A model generated the notes under the pieces. The model saw only the letters and a list, made by a program, of their open reading frames with translations, was not told the DNA's origin and did not search any database. The translations under genes were made by a program, and so were the position numbers. DNA of 64,000 bases, from assembly GCA_008933995.1 (NCBI GenBank), contig WARS01000043.1, positions 534,501-598,500 on the forward strand, in the 5' to 3' direction. Origin of the DNA: Datnioides undecimradiatus (taxonomy: Eukaryota; Chordata; Actinopteri; Lobotiformes; Datnioididae). This document shows positions 1 to 11,777 of the stretch, in pieces. Each line of letters begins with the position of its first letter. Positions within the stretch are counted from its first letter, which is position 1.

Positions 1-91
1 CCCTTCTGTGTCACAGGGACTGTCCTCAGGGTCCGTTTGTTGCTCCTCGTCTCCATGGCAACCCTGGTCTCCAGACTCACTGGGGCTCACG
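1..91 (-). CDS. fam13b: fam13b coding exon 8, truncated by the window edge
   Basis: The acceptor is a long T-rich tract ending ttttttttcag. The first base completes Gly324, and 30 further codons remain open to the window edge (VSPSESGDQGCHGDEEQQTD, then PEDSPCDTEG). Phase agrees with the preceding donor. Composition is acidic and Ser/Gln-rich, as expected for the poorly conserved central region. No donor appears, so the exon continues leftwards. Confidence 0.82.
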
Positions 92-651
92 CTGAAAAAA
101 AGGAAAAAAGGTTTACAAAATAATGAAACTTTGAACAAAACGAATAACAGTAACACTAAAGTGCTTTTGTGGCGTTAAGGTATAGGAGCATGCAACCATA
201 AATCTATTTTAGTGTGCAGTGTACAACTCCTGGACATCTTGTTTTATCTTAGAGGTGACTGACCACTGAACAGCTGCTCCCCTCAACATGTAGCGTTTGC
301 TAATTAACATCACAGCTGTCAGCGTGTTTACCGGTAAAACGAACCATCTGGCTGGCTTTGTGCCTTTGTACACAATGTTCACTATGACAAACATGTTACT
401 TTAAAGTCATCTGATGCCACTTTCAAACACTGAGGAATCTGTGTAATGCATGTTTCTACCAGCAGGTGCACAGGACAAAAAAAAAAACAGCAGCAGAGCA
501 CAACAGTCTGTTTTTCCACAGTTTTGGCAAAGCTGTGGAGAACTTCAGAATTTATTTGATCCCACACTTGATCCAGGTGTATTGAGGCTCCACGTCTGTG
601 TGCGCAGCGCCATTGTGCGTGACCTGTTAATGATTGTGCATTCACTCTCAC
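92..651 (-). other. fam13b intron, nothing further seen
   Basis: GT..AG intron of 560 bp between the exons at 652-747 and 1-91. An A-run near 480 and no other feature. Confidence 0.8.
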
Positions 652-747
652 CCCTGGCTGTCATAGTTGCTGAGGTCTTGGTCGATGGAGGTTTTCAGCT
701 CGAAGAAGTGCTGCTCCACTGCAGCCCTGATGGTTCGCTCAATTATC
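652..747 (-). CDS. fam13b: fam13b coding exon 7 (ERTIRAAVEQH block)
   Basis: The acceptor is ggtttttctcag and the donor gg|gtgagag. Length is 96 nt (1 + 31 codons + 2). It encodes residues 293-323: IIERTIRAAVEQHFFELKTS, then IDQDLSNYDSQ. ERTIRxAVEQHxFx is the best-conserved block shared by FAM13A and FAM13B after the GAP domain, which makes the family assignment secure. Its molecular role is not known to me. Confidence 0.95.
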
Positions 748-2342
748 CTGAGAAAAACCACACAAAATACAACAATTCATCCTGATTTCTATGTGTAAAT
801 ATGTGGAATTACTTGTACTGTGCATGATGAATTATACATTTAGACTGAAAAAGAGCTTTTCCGTCACATAACAGCTGATGTTTTTATGTTTTGTGCATCT
901 AAATTCTAGCTTCTGTTAACGGGGTTTGTGACAGCTTTAGCTCAGTGTTTAACTTTTTGTGGTGCCTCCAGTGGACATCAAACCTGAAAGTGTTTCACTG
1001 GATCTTCCCTGAGCTTCACAATTTTTCTTTGAGCTTGTCCCAAATTTGAACTTTGACAAAGCAGATAGTTACTGTTCAGCTGCAGTCAGTGTTTAAAACC
1101 TTTGTAAATACTGAGTAACAATGGTGCCTTTGTTTCCTCTGCTGGAATTAGTTTTAGTTAAACTGCAATGAGAGTAAAACTGTAACGGCTCAGTTAACCA
1201 GTATTTGTGTCTACATAGAAACAGTTCACCTGGGTTTACTCTCAACTTACTCACTGTTTATTCAGGGGTAGTAGCAGAAATTCTGCAACAGTTAATAATA
1301 ATATCAAGAAAAATCCACATTAATTATTATGGGTCACTTCACACCAGTGTAGTTTTCAATCCGTCAAACTTTAATGCTTTCAAGTTCCAGCTATGACCAT
1401 AATGAAAGCACCAATGCAGCACCAGTGGTGTCTGAAATATAATTAAGTTAATATTGCAAAGCTATTAACTTGTGCTTAATGGAGAATTTGTTGCTAAGAA
1501 ATGATGAATTATATCTGACAAAAGTGAATTATATTCATTATACAGCAGAGCAACACTTACTTTACAGCTTTCTGTAGTAAAGCTTGTCTTAAAATTTGTA
1601 GTTTGTTAAAATACTTGCTACCTGCAGCCTGCATTGCAACACTCACTGCAAAGAACTCAAAGCTAAAAATAAACCACATAATTTAATAATTACTGACAAT
1701 CCAATTACCTCTCACTAATGAGAAGCAAAATATGGCATCTTAATGTTGTAACAGTTAATTGAATGTTGTGTAAACTGTTAAGTATCTCCTGTCCAGGGTT
1801 TAATGTGATGTAGTGATCACCATTGTTTTGAGTCACTGAACTGTCTCTACATTAGTTTAATTTATGTGCTCTTTTGTTCAGTCACACTGAATCCACTAAG
1901 CTCAGAGCTTTGTTCATCTATTTAATTAAGACCTTTGTGTTCAGAATAAGGTTTAGCAGCGCCCAGTAATGATGCACAGGTTAAAACCGTCATCACTGGA
2001 AGCACATGTAAGCCTCCTCACATAATCCCCTCTGTCATCGACCCCTTGTTAATGAATAGAAAGAGCTCAGATGATCAATTAACGGAAAAAAGACCAGAGC
2101 TTTAGGTGACAAATTGAGTTTACCTCCATGCCAAACGCAACAGGTATCTGGCATCATCTACTGGAGGTTAAAATGAATCAAACATTTTGAGAGCCTACTA
2201 TTCACTGAAATGGTTTTCTTTTCCATTCTGGGCTCTTTAACAAGTCCTTATTAAGCCAATAACCTAGTCCGGTTCTGAAAGGATTAATTATGCTTAAACT
2301 AGTGCCAGGGAGGAGAGCAGAGGAGGAGAGGACATTACAGAC

Positions 2343-2350
2343 TATAAAAG
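2343..2350 (+). promoter_or_regulatory. TATA-box-like element, antisense to fam13b
   Basis: actataaaaggt is a canonical TATA box. Upstream is a GGATTA site (2280-2285); downstream is a frame of 99 codons (2396-2695), then accATGtttggactc (MFGLFRQPFK) running into a donor-like aag|gtaaaa at 2727/2728. The pieces look like a first exon, but I could not recognise the product or find following exons. TATAAAAG is expected a few times by chance in 64 kb. Confidence 0.2.
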
Positions 2351-2765
2351 GTAACAACAGTAGTCACACTCTGAGCTCTTCTACACTGACATGCGATGGC
2401 TGATCCACAGGCTCTACTGAGACTTTATTTAACTTGCTTGACCGCGTGTGTGTGTGATCATTATGTATCCCTCTCTCATTTACTCTGGCTCCATGCAGAC
2501 TTTGTTTCTCCTTCAGCTCAGACAGCAGCAGCGGAGGTTGAAGACCTGATTGAAAAAGACATTAACTGGGAAAACCCCCCCAGCCTCCACACCAGCTGCT
2601 GCACCCGAAGGATCATACTTCATCATTCAAAGTATCATACTGGGCGTGTTTGTTTCACAGCATACACCAACAAAGTTACAACAGCTAGAACATAACCATG
2701 TTTGGACTCTTCCGCCAGCCATTTAAGGTAAAACTCATAACGATGTTGGGCCCAAGGTCAAATAA

Positions 2766-2767
<2 letters not shown>

Positions 2768-2800
<33 letters not shown>
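2768..2800. repeat. (TG)n microsatellite
   Basis: About 16 uninterrupted TG units in the intron between the exons at 652-747 and 4972-5016. A (CA)n tract of about 19 units follows at 3003-3041. Confidence 0.95.
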
Positions 2801-2802
<2 letters not shown>

Positions 2803-3001
2803 TTGAGGATATATTAGCTATACACCCACACAACTGTGCACCCGCACCAACACCTTTGCTTGCAGCAGCAACTTAACCACTCTCTGTAGGAAGCTCTACA
2901 AATACTAACTATCCATCAGGCACAAACATTACCAAGTTACCTAACACATAAGCAATAAAAGATGATGTGCTTGCAGCCTTTCTCATTCACACTCTCTCTC
3001 T

Positions 3002-3002
<1 letters not shown>

Positions 3003-3041
<39 letters not shown>
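3003..3041. repeat. (AC)n microsatellite
   Basis: About 19 uninterrupted AC units. Confidence 0.95.
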
Positions 3042-3043
<2 letters not shown>

Positions 3044-3865
3044 CAGGGAGTATGTTTTTGCTCCTGTTGTCTAAATTTCACCTAAATTCTTCCATGCCTC
3101 CCAACAGAGGAGAGGCCTTTTAAACACATCCTGGTAGCCAGAGCAAAATGAAGTCATTAATCACACGCAGAGACATGAGATCGTCCTGGCAACCAAGGCC
3201 CAAGCAGCTAGCTAATGGACTTTTGGAGATTGAAAACCTTAATGTACTCGTATGACACCTCCAAGAAAGTCAAGTGACACAGTTTCCCCTGCTAGCGAGG
3301 AAGATTAGTATTCTAGTGAGTCTCCATTATTGGCAGCTTTACCGTCATTAGATTACTGAGTTGCAGGGTGTAAAAGCAAAAGAGCAAATGATGTGTGAAA
3401 ACCTCCTGTGCTGCACAGAGGAAACCAACTGGGGGCCTCATCCACCATAATAATTAAACATTACTTTAGTTTTTGTTACATTTCCGTACGTGCTATTTAT
3501 GTACTGTTTAAACTGTTTGCTTGCTCTTTTATGTTGCAGATTTAGATCAAGTTCGATTAATGAACATTTATTTTGATAAATAACTAATAAAAAAGGTATG
3601 GCAAACAAGCTGTTCCCTGACAGAGCTCTGATTAATTGTATTAATGGTAATTGTGATCTGAAAGTAATTTGAAAATTGATGAATGATTAATTGTAATTTA
3701 TTTATAATGTAATTTATTTTCCCACATAACTGTGAAACATTTACTAGTTACAGCTTCTAAACTGTGAGAATTTACCTGATTTCAATGTCTTGTGTAACTG
3801 TGTCGGTTGGACAAAACTGTTTGAGACTGGCCTTTATGAAACAGTTAAATATCTGTTGCTATACT

Positions 3866-3932
3866 TAGACATTTTATAGAAATAATAACATATCAGACAA
3901 TTGAGAAAACAATCTGCAGATTCCCAGATAAG
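3866..3932 (+). repeat. Dispersed AT-rich teleost repeat, short end fragment
   Basis: agacattttatagaaataat followed by gacaattgagaaaacaatct gcagatt matches the terminal part of the same element. Confidence 0.35.
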
Positions 3933-4244
3933 ATGCCTTTGTTATTTTAATGCCTAGCACTGACATTGTGTGTTGGTATTGGCCTGTTGGTCTCAAAATG
4001 AGGTGGGGTCAGGCCCATTGTTGGCGCTTTGCTATCTTGAGGGAGCAAAATAACCAATGTGTGCCACTGACGAACAAAAAACCTGGTCTAAAGTTAAAGG
4101 TGGAGTACTTTTCTACCATTTAAAGGTTGCATTATTCAAAGTGCTTTACAAAAAGTTGGTCTGGACGCACCTTAAATACATTTGCTTCATTCACTTCGGA
4201 TCATGCGCTATGGATCCTTAAACAAGGACCAACATGTTGATTGT

Positions 4245-4350
4245 CAAACTGAATGGGATCATTTTGCTGGGACCAATGTCCTGCCATTGTGTCCTCTTTT
4301 GTTACTAATGCATTAGACCACTGAGCCGTGAGACATCTTGTGTTTGTGCC
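4245..4350 (-). mobile_element. Possible tRNA-SINE remnant
   Basis: On the minus strand, acggctcagtggtctaatgc looks like a tRNA A-box region, followed by attagtaacaaaagaggaca. No B box remains. Weak call. Confidence 0.25.
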
Positions 4351-4971
4351 CTCAAGCCTTCGGGTCAGTAAACTCACATTAATGTATAACACCATAGAAA
4401 ACTATTTTACTCTGTTTCAATGTCATGCAGTTGAAGCGGCAGAGGCCTGACAGTCATGTGATTGCTGAGTTCATGTCCCTGGGGCTCTAAAAGCACCAAA
4501 CCCTGAAAAATTGCTTCAGTTTAGCTTCACGCTTAAAACACAAGGCCAGCTCTCCGCTTTGCTTCTATCACTTCCTCTTAACCTCTTTCCTGCTTACCTT
4601 TCTCCCACCTCGACTTCACTCAGCACTGCCTGCACTTCTTCTTTCTTGATTCCTGTTATTGTATCTGCCACCTGAGCAGATGGCCCTTTACTTCCTCTTC
4701 ACACTCCCGCTAACCTGGTTGTCTCTCTCTCATCCCTTGTGTGCAGTTGTGCTATCACTCTTAATAAAAACTCAAACGTAGAACTGCTTATTGTTTTCCA
4801 ATTAGCTGCACATAAAATCTGTAGTCAGATCAGTTTCTTCATGTAGCTGTAATTTTAGGTGTGTATGTCTGCAGGTTGTTCCAGTGTATATATATATGAC
4901 CGCGTGTACATGAAGAGGTGCCTATGTATGTTATTGTGAGTGGATTAAATTACTGGTGTGTATGTACTTAC

Positions 4972-5016
4972 TCAGCAGAGTCAGCAGGCAGGATGGATAT
5001 AGGAGAGAGGTGGGAG
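4972..5016 (-). CDS. fam13b: fam13b coding exon 6, 45-nt phase-symmetric exon with SPISILP motif
   Basis: The exon sits behind a strong tract and acceptor (ccgtctctctctgcag) and ends at donor ga|gtaagt. It encodes SHLSPISILPADSA, completing Ser277 from the previous exon and giving two bases of Glu292. The HxSPISILPA block is the same as I recall in FAM13B of other vertebrates. It lies between introns of 14.3 kb and 4.2 kb. Because its length is a multiple of three and both junctions have the same phase, skipping it would keep the reading frame (Arg at the junction). Confidence 0.9.
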
Positions 5017-8000
5017 CTGCAGAGAGAGACGGAAAAGGACAACATGGTCAGAACATCATGTACTCCTCGACTCCCTTCCCTTAATGACATAAGACGACCT
5101 TGGGTGGATGTTGGGCAGCAGGAGTCAAAACAGGGAAGAAGAATGACAAGAACAACTGAAGTGTGAACACATCTGTCTGTACTGGGTGTTAGAAAGAAAT
5201 AAGGAGATGTGTAATTCAGCATGATGAGTTTATGTTCTCACTGCAGTTGTCTCCTTATCTGAGACCCCTTTTGCCAAATGACAAGCTCAAGAAATGCAGC
5301 CTGATGCGCGCGCACACACAAACACAATTAAATACACAAAGTTTCAGTCGCTGGCGCCACTCTGGGTGGGCAGATTGTTATTTAGGCTACAGAGCTCTGC
5401 TAAACCCTGCTGATCAGATAGAAGGGTGTGTGTCAAGTCATATTCAGTCTTGTGTTCCTCCATAAGTGTGTGCGTGCGTGTGGAGGGAGGCAGCTGAGAC
5501 GTATCTGTCGATTCAGCGGCATGCCGCTGGCCTCACAAGCATGCATGCATGCAGACAGAGACACGCACACAAACACACACTGACAGGCATGCCAGGACTC
5601 CAGATTTATATAACACCCCTGCACGCACAACACAAGGTCGCCACATTATGCCCAAGTGCAAAAGTACATCTCCTATACAGTATATTGTGAGTGTGTATGC
5701 GTGAGACACAGGCGGTCATCTCATCTCATTAGGAAAACAGCAGCTGACGTTACGCAAGCTTTTTGTATGTTGGCTCTTTAACACAACGCTCCCCACCCGC
5801 ACACACACAGAGACACTCCTAATGCAGTAAGGAGGCCTCAGGTAGATCGATACAGACTGAATTATTAATGGCAGATAGAGCACGATAATGTCCTCCATCT
5901 TTATTTATCTTTCTCCATCTTTTCTGCTAACCCTCCGCTGGTTTCTTGCGGCCATTCTTGACATTTTACTTTTTCTTTTTCCTCCTTTCTCTCTTTTTCT
6001 TCCATTATAATTTTTTCCCCTCTTGCTGATGTTTCTTTCCTCTTCAATCCCCTCTCCTTGATTCTTACCAACTTTGACTGGAACAAGCATCTCACATTCC
6101 CCTTTCTAACACTGTAACCTTGAGCATGAATGTGTGCGTATGATGGAGAGCCAGACTAAAGGAGAACGAGGAGTGTGGAGATCAAACAATGAAAAGCGGC
6201 TTTATTGTAATCACAGTACTTGGCTAATGTTAAATTGGCTCCTGACTTTGTGTGAGACCAATATGTTTTTTCTCTCTCTCTCAAACACAGATGGTTTTTT
6301 GAGTCTATAATTATCTGGCGTGAAGTTTACATCAGATCCTTTTTAATTTGAAACCATCCCTTCTTCTCATGTTAGTCAACATAGAGAACTGCCCTTTAAA
6401 CACACCCTGCAGGCTCCCTACTGCAGCCACTGCCCATTCCAAGCACCGATAACATCTGACAGCAGGCTCTCCTGCTGAGTTGCTCCCTAAGGGGCCGCGC
6501 TGGGTGGCTGCATCACTAACAATAGAACCTTGATAGGATCCTCCAGGATGTTACATAATCTCCATGTGCCTTAAGTGGCTGAGATAATATCTGACCTTAC
6601 AACATTTCGGCCCTGAAGACATGATTTAAAATCTTTGGGGTGTTGCTGCTGTCCTCAAGGTCCCTAAGCAGCAAAGATAGCATTTCTGTCACTGTCAGTT
6701 GGGCCCTAGAGGACCATCTATGACACCCTTTATAGTAGCCTTCTGGGTTTTTCTGCCCTACTGAGGACACCAGAAAGGACAGACGGGACTGAGTTTTCAA
6801 AGTCCTGATGTAGATGAAAGAGGTTTGGTGATGTCTCATTATAGCGAAGGTTTAATGCGTTTTGGGTTTTTTTTTTTAACTAATCAAGCATTGCAGCTGT
6901 CCAACTAACAAACATGCTATCCACTATGTGGACAGATGGGAACAGTGAGCAAAGCACTTGTGTTTTAGCAACACAGACTGCAGAGAGCCTTTGTCCATTA
7001 CACAGATATCTTGCACGCCGTTAATTACCTGTGTAACAGATGCATCTGTCCGTTCGGTTTGAGATTTTAAGAATGTTTACTGCTCTCGCTTTCTGAATAT
7101 CCAATACAGAAACAATATGCTGGTCATGGTGCAAACTAAATATTTACAGAAAGAAACTGGATTCATTTCCAGAAAAACTGTCACTTTGCTCTGTAAAGAG
7201 TAGCCTAACACCAACTGATAATCTTGGTTTTCCTGACCTCTGCTGGTTTAGCTTTTAACTCCTCACCTTCTGCAATGATGCAGACATGTAACTTGAGGTG
7301 TGTCACTACAGCATGACATTAGTTTTTGGTGAGCAACAGAGCAGATGTGACAAACTGGTTGTTTCCACAAATATCTATGTTGGATTTAATATGTTGTAGC
7401 TAAGAGTATGGACAATGTTTTAAAAAATGCCTTCACGGGGTGTTACCAAAACCATTTTAAGACAAGGTTAATTTTGTTTTTCGTTGATTTTGGCCTAAAC
7501 TAAACGTGTGATGGCGCCGTAAAAGCACTAGCTGATGTAACAAAGACTTGACTTTTAAAAGTGCTCCAAGTAGGTTGGATTAGAGGAACTCCTGAACTAC
7601 AGCCATGACCTGAGATAAGACTTTGACATGAGATAAGACTTTGATAACAACTTAGGGAGTCACACCTTTAGCTAGCTGGCCCTTGGCAGTGATACTGTAA
7701 AACCTTTTAAAGTAACCTAAGTAGACAGTCATGTTGTCTTAGATAACGTCTCAGAAGCAAACAAATGGACCACCTGCTTGCAGATTTGATTCAAGAGTGA
7801 CGACTGGCACGGTTTCTCACTTGGCCACACCCTGGAACTGTCTATTACCTGTTTTATACCACTGCGACCTTCTGACTTTTTACTTAATTTTAATATTGGG
7901 TTAGAATTTTACGTGACATTACGAAAAATAAACATTAGGCTTCATACTGGATACTGGATCATACTGCGACCTTCATATCTACGCACTAGCCCTGGCACTG

Positions 8001-8573
8001 CTGTTAATATACTGCTGGAGCAACATTTAGAAACACTTTCCTCCTTATTTTTATATTCTGTTAATAATAATCTGTTAATATAAGCCTGAAGTTGCTATTT
8101 AAAAAGACATAGTTCAGTCTAGCTTTAATTTACACCTCGGCCAATTATAGAAATCAGTTCATGATGTAACGATGGTAGAGGGTTCAATGGTTGGTGACTG
8201 TCAGTCATTGGTGCAACCCTTATGGCCAGGTTTGTTTCTGTTGTTGTGTAAGCGACAGGCCTAAACATTCTATAGTATTACATATCACATACATAGGGTA
8301 AGTGTATCAGTATCACACAGCTAGGAGTATATACTGCAAGTGCTGTGCTCTGGTATCAGTGACCTCATTTCAGCTGACTGAGTGACTAAATGATGAAAAC
8401 ATCCCTGAAAGACTGTGGTTTTGTTGGCTGTGCTAATTCGAGAAAATAAAATGACAATGGAGGAACTTTGTGTTCTCAGTGCAGAAGGTAATGAGGAGAA
8501 GGCCTGATCAAGGACGTCCTTACATCATTTACCATTATACTGATGGCTCAATGTAAAGGAAACAAGGATAGAG

Positions 8574-8575
<2 letters not shown>

Positions 8576-8628
<53 letters not shown>
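8576..8628. repeat. (TG)n microsatellite, start of a three-tract cluster
   Basis: About 26 uninterrupted TG units. A (CA)n tract at 8753-8775 and a longer one at 8895-8956 follow on the opposite phase strand. Confidence 0.95.
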
Positions 8629-8630
<2 letters not shown>

Positions 8631-8893
8631 AAGGTGAGTTCGAGGTTAGTTGTGATTCAACTGTGGTGCTGTTGTCAGCAAATCTGACTCGGCTCTGTTC
8701 TGGTTGGGAGGTACTACAGACTGCTGCAGACTGTGTGTCCATGTACGCACGCGCACACACACACACACACACACATCAGCGCGCTACGGTTGATAACAGT
8801 CGATGATTGATTAACTGGTCATTAAGAATTTAATCAAGCATGTGAAATTTAACCGATCTAATATCTAACTGAAATATAAACAATGTTGAGTTT

Positions 8894-8894
<1 letters not shown>

Positions 8895-8956
<62 letters not shown>
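8895..8956. repeat. (CA)n microsatellite, longest in the window
   Basis: About 31 uninterrupted CA units in the 14.3-kb fam13b intron. Confidence 0.95.
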
Positions 8957-8957
<1 letters not shown>

Positions 8958-9775
8958 CCAGACTGGGATTCAAAGAAACACGTGCACACAGAGCATCACA
9001 GGCATCATCTTACATCCCATAAACAGCTCTTCTCGCTGCCTTTGAAACACTAAACATTTATAGTCCTTCATGTCAAGGCCAAGATACTCTCATGGAGATT
9101 TTCAGCAGATGTTTGCATCCAAATAATCCACAGCTCAAGCACACATATACACACTCACACACCATGTCTAAGATCTGTTTGGTTTTCTGCATGGATACTG
9201 TTCATTTGTTTGTTTACATCAGTTGCTCTGCACTTAAAACTACAATTAATGACCATTGAGGCTCTCCTTCATTCAGTCTCCGTCGACCTCCCCACAGACA
9301 TTTGGCTATCTGAGAATCATGATACAACTACTTGCTCAGTTGACTCAACAAATCCTCCACATCTGTCTGCTTTCTCAAACCTCCTTCAATCAATCAGTCC
9401 TCTTGCAGAGTCATGGGGAGCTGATGCAAGATTGCAACAGCCTGCCCTTAAATGTTTTTTTGTTTTGTTTTTTTACACTCTTGGCACCACCTGTGGGTGT
9501 GTTTAACTAGATGGTCTACATTAATAAACAATGTGTGTGCATTTGTAAGTCAGTGCCAAACTTTTTATATAAAAATATATAAAATTCCTGTCTTGTGAAT
9601 TTTTTTTATGTTAATTGATGAGTGCTATATTTTTTGGATAATCAATTTCCTTTTTTTTAAAAAAGGAAAATCATAATTTCCAAGATTAAATGTTGTCAGC
9701 CATTTAATAAAAATAGCGCCAGAGAGATAAAACACAGACACGTTTAAATCAACAGAATATTCCTCAGCTCAGGTT

Positions 9776-9985
9776 TGATAATTAACTGATTGTTTCAGCT
9801 ATTTTTCAAGCAGAAACACCAACTGGTGCCAACTTTTCAAATATCGGGATTTTCTGTTTTATATCATAGTAAATGAATTATTTTGGGGTTTTGGACCATT
9901 GCTCAAACAGAAAAAGACCTATGAAACTGGAAATTCTGATGAGCAACTACATTATTTTTCACCAAACAATCATCATCAATTAAAC
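9776..9985 (+). repeat. Dispersed AT-rich teleost repeat, second copy
   Basis: gattgtttcagctatttttc, aactggtgccaacttttcaa, ttctgttttatatcatagta and ggggttttggaccattg keep the same module order as the copy at 46735-46910, with additional 5' sequence. Confidence 0.5.
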
Positions 9986-10803
9986 AAGAAACTATCTGGC
10001 ACAGTATATAATAGTGGAAATAATGGGTACTTACAGCTCTAAATAAATCCCTACATTACTGTCTTGATAAACGACTTTACTAATTGTGTACTAAAATTAA
10101 AAAACACATTTTCCGTCTAATAATAAATTCACCAGTCAACAGATTCATTATAACAAACAAAAATGCTAATTAAACCACATCTATAATCAACAAATAATGA
10201 GAAAATATTTTTAAAATATAGCTTGCAAATGGACTGTTAAGTGCCAACGCCTGCGATTTTAATTCTAAGATATAAAAAAAGGCATAACTGATGAAGCCTC
10301 AATATATAGATGCTAATTAAAAAGGGGACAACTGCCACTTTTCTGCACCTCTGTATAGCAAAATACTGACACAATCCCAGCTAGGCCCACTTGCTTACTT
10401 AGATTGCATAACCTAATATCAGCTGTTAAGTAATGCCATGACCCCTTTCTCTTCATCTTCTTCTGCTCCATTTCTATTCCTGTTAAAGAAAAGACACAGA
10501 CTTCCCCTTGTCTCTCTATTCTCTTTCATCTTTCCTTGGCAATATAACAATGAGTGAGGAAACACAACCTCCTTTCCCTCCATTCTTCCATTCATAATGG
10601 GAAAAAAAGAGGTTTTTAAATTCTTGTTGGCAATGTTTCCACCAATTCATTCCAGCAATTATAATTCTTGTAGCTTTTCTCTTTACATTTTTTGTTAATC
10701 AATCAATTTCATTCGTCTAATTTCTTGCCCCGTTTTTCCTCCTTTTCATCTTCCAGCACTCATTCATTCATTTACCCAATCATAATTTGCTTTCCGCTCA
10801 ATC

Positions 10804-10827
10804 CATTCATTCATTCATTCATTCATC
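10804..10827. repeat. (ATTC)n tetranucleotide repeat
   Basis: About six units, with scattered cattcattcat copies just upstream (10760-10771). Confidence 0.85.
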
Positions 10828-11489
10828 CCAGCATTTATTCCAGTCAGACTGAGTTACATAACCCTGATGTTTACCTCTGCAGCAGAATGTCACAGGCCAT
10901 TCTCATTTTGCCAGCTGTGTTCTCTCTCACTGTGATCTGTCCTTTTTGTTGTGTTTTGGTTGTTTTATGCCAGTGGATCCAGCCTGTAGGTGCTTCAGTA
11001 TGTCTGTTTCTGTCACTGTTATGTCTCTTCTTCTTCTGCCCAGTGTGGCCAGCGAGCTAACACGTACTGTAGGTTATGAAAGTCCAGTCTGTTTTGTTAT
11101 TTTCCAAATCCTGCAGAGGAGTCGGCCTGACTTTTAACCAAACTCAGCACGATTTCTGTCTCTTCCCTCTTTGTGCCTGTTAAACACTTGACACATCTCC
11201 TGCAGGAGCGGAATCCAGCTGTTAGGCTTGTTCTGTCTGAACTCTCAGTCTCTCCTCTCTTCAGATTTCTTCCTTCTCAGTATCGGTTGGGTCTGTAGGT
11301 CGGCCTTGTATCCAGTTGGAAGGTTATCCCAGTTGAGCACTTTGAGGTGTCAGCGTCAGTACCAGCAGGTTTAGCAGCAGAGCCAGGGTATCGCCTGGGT
11401 GCATTCTGTGCCGTCCCCTGAACCGGTGTGTGTGTGCTCTCGATTGAGTGTATGTCAGTGAGTTAGGTTGTCTCACTCTGCACTCTGTC

Positions 11490-11665
11490 TATAAAAGTGC
11501 TGCAGTAAACATCCAGAGCTCTGCTCAAATATACGAGCTTCTGATGTAACCAGGCAACAACTCCAGCAGGACCAATGGGATGGGAGGGGCTGACGTTGTG
11601 AGCCAATTGTAAAGCGGGAATGAGTTCTGTGGGCCAATCATGAGGTGGAAAGTGGGAGGGGCCTA
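11490..11665 (-). promoter_or_regulatory. Promoter-like cluster inside a fam13b intron: three CCAAT boxes at 31-bp spacing
   Basis: CCAAT occurs at 11572-11576, 11603-11607 and 11634-11638, each exactly 31 bp from the next. That is the helical spacing typical of multiple NF-Y sites. Two gggagggg boxes (11582-11589 and 11653-11660) and a tgacgt CRE half-site (11591-11596) interleave. Read on the minus strand the order is inverted CCAAT (ATTGG) x3, then a TATA-like tatattt (11533-11527). It lies in the 14.3-kb intron upstream of the exon at 5016-4972. FAM13A has a known internal promoter for short isoforms at a comparable place, so a short FAM13B isoform is one reading; a nested gene is another. 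Confidence 0.4.
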
Positions 11666-11744
11666 TTTTTTGGTCCACTCAGTGGCGACTATAACTCAGC
11701 AGTTATCACAGCCGGCCCAGTGGGCTGTGTAATGGTGTGTGCAC

Positions 11745-11751
<7 letters not shown>

Positions 11752-11775
<24 letters not shown>

Positions 11776-11777
11776 CA
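11752..11777. repeat. (AC)n microsatellite
   Basis: About 13 AC units, 90 bp from the CCAAT cluster. Confidence 0.9.

Larger units (their letters stand above)
748..4971 (-). other. fam13b intron (4.2 kb)
   Basis: It holds two CA/TG microsatellites, a dispersed-repeat fragment (3866-3932), a possible SINE remnant (4245-4350) and an antisense TATA-like element (2343). The rest is AT-rich unique sequence. Confidence 0.85.

Noticed and set aside
2396-2695. 99-codon plus-strand open frame
   Set aside because: Not accepted as a gene: no homology recognised, and a 99-codon frame is not unusual by chance here. Reported only as part of a speculative antisense first exon.
9643-9672. Palindrome of T and A runs (tttcctttttttt..aaaaaaggaaa)
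   Set aside because: Low-complexity sequence; the inverted symmetry needs no special explanation.
11490-11497. TATAAAAG on the plus strand near the CCAAT cluster
   Set aside because: The CCAAT boxes lie downstream of it in plus orientation, so the arrangement fits a minus-strand promoter better. An isolated TATAAAAG is expected by chance.
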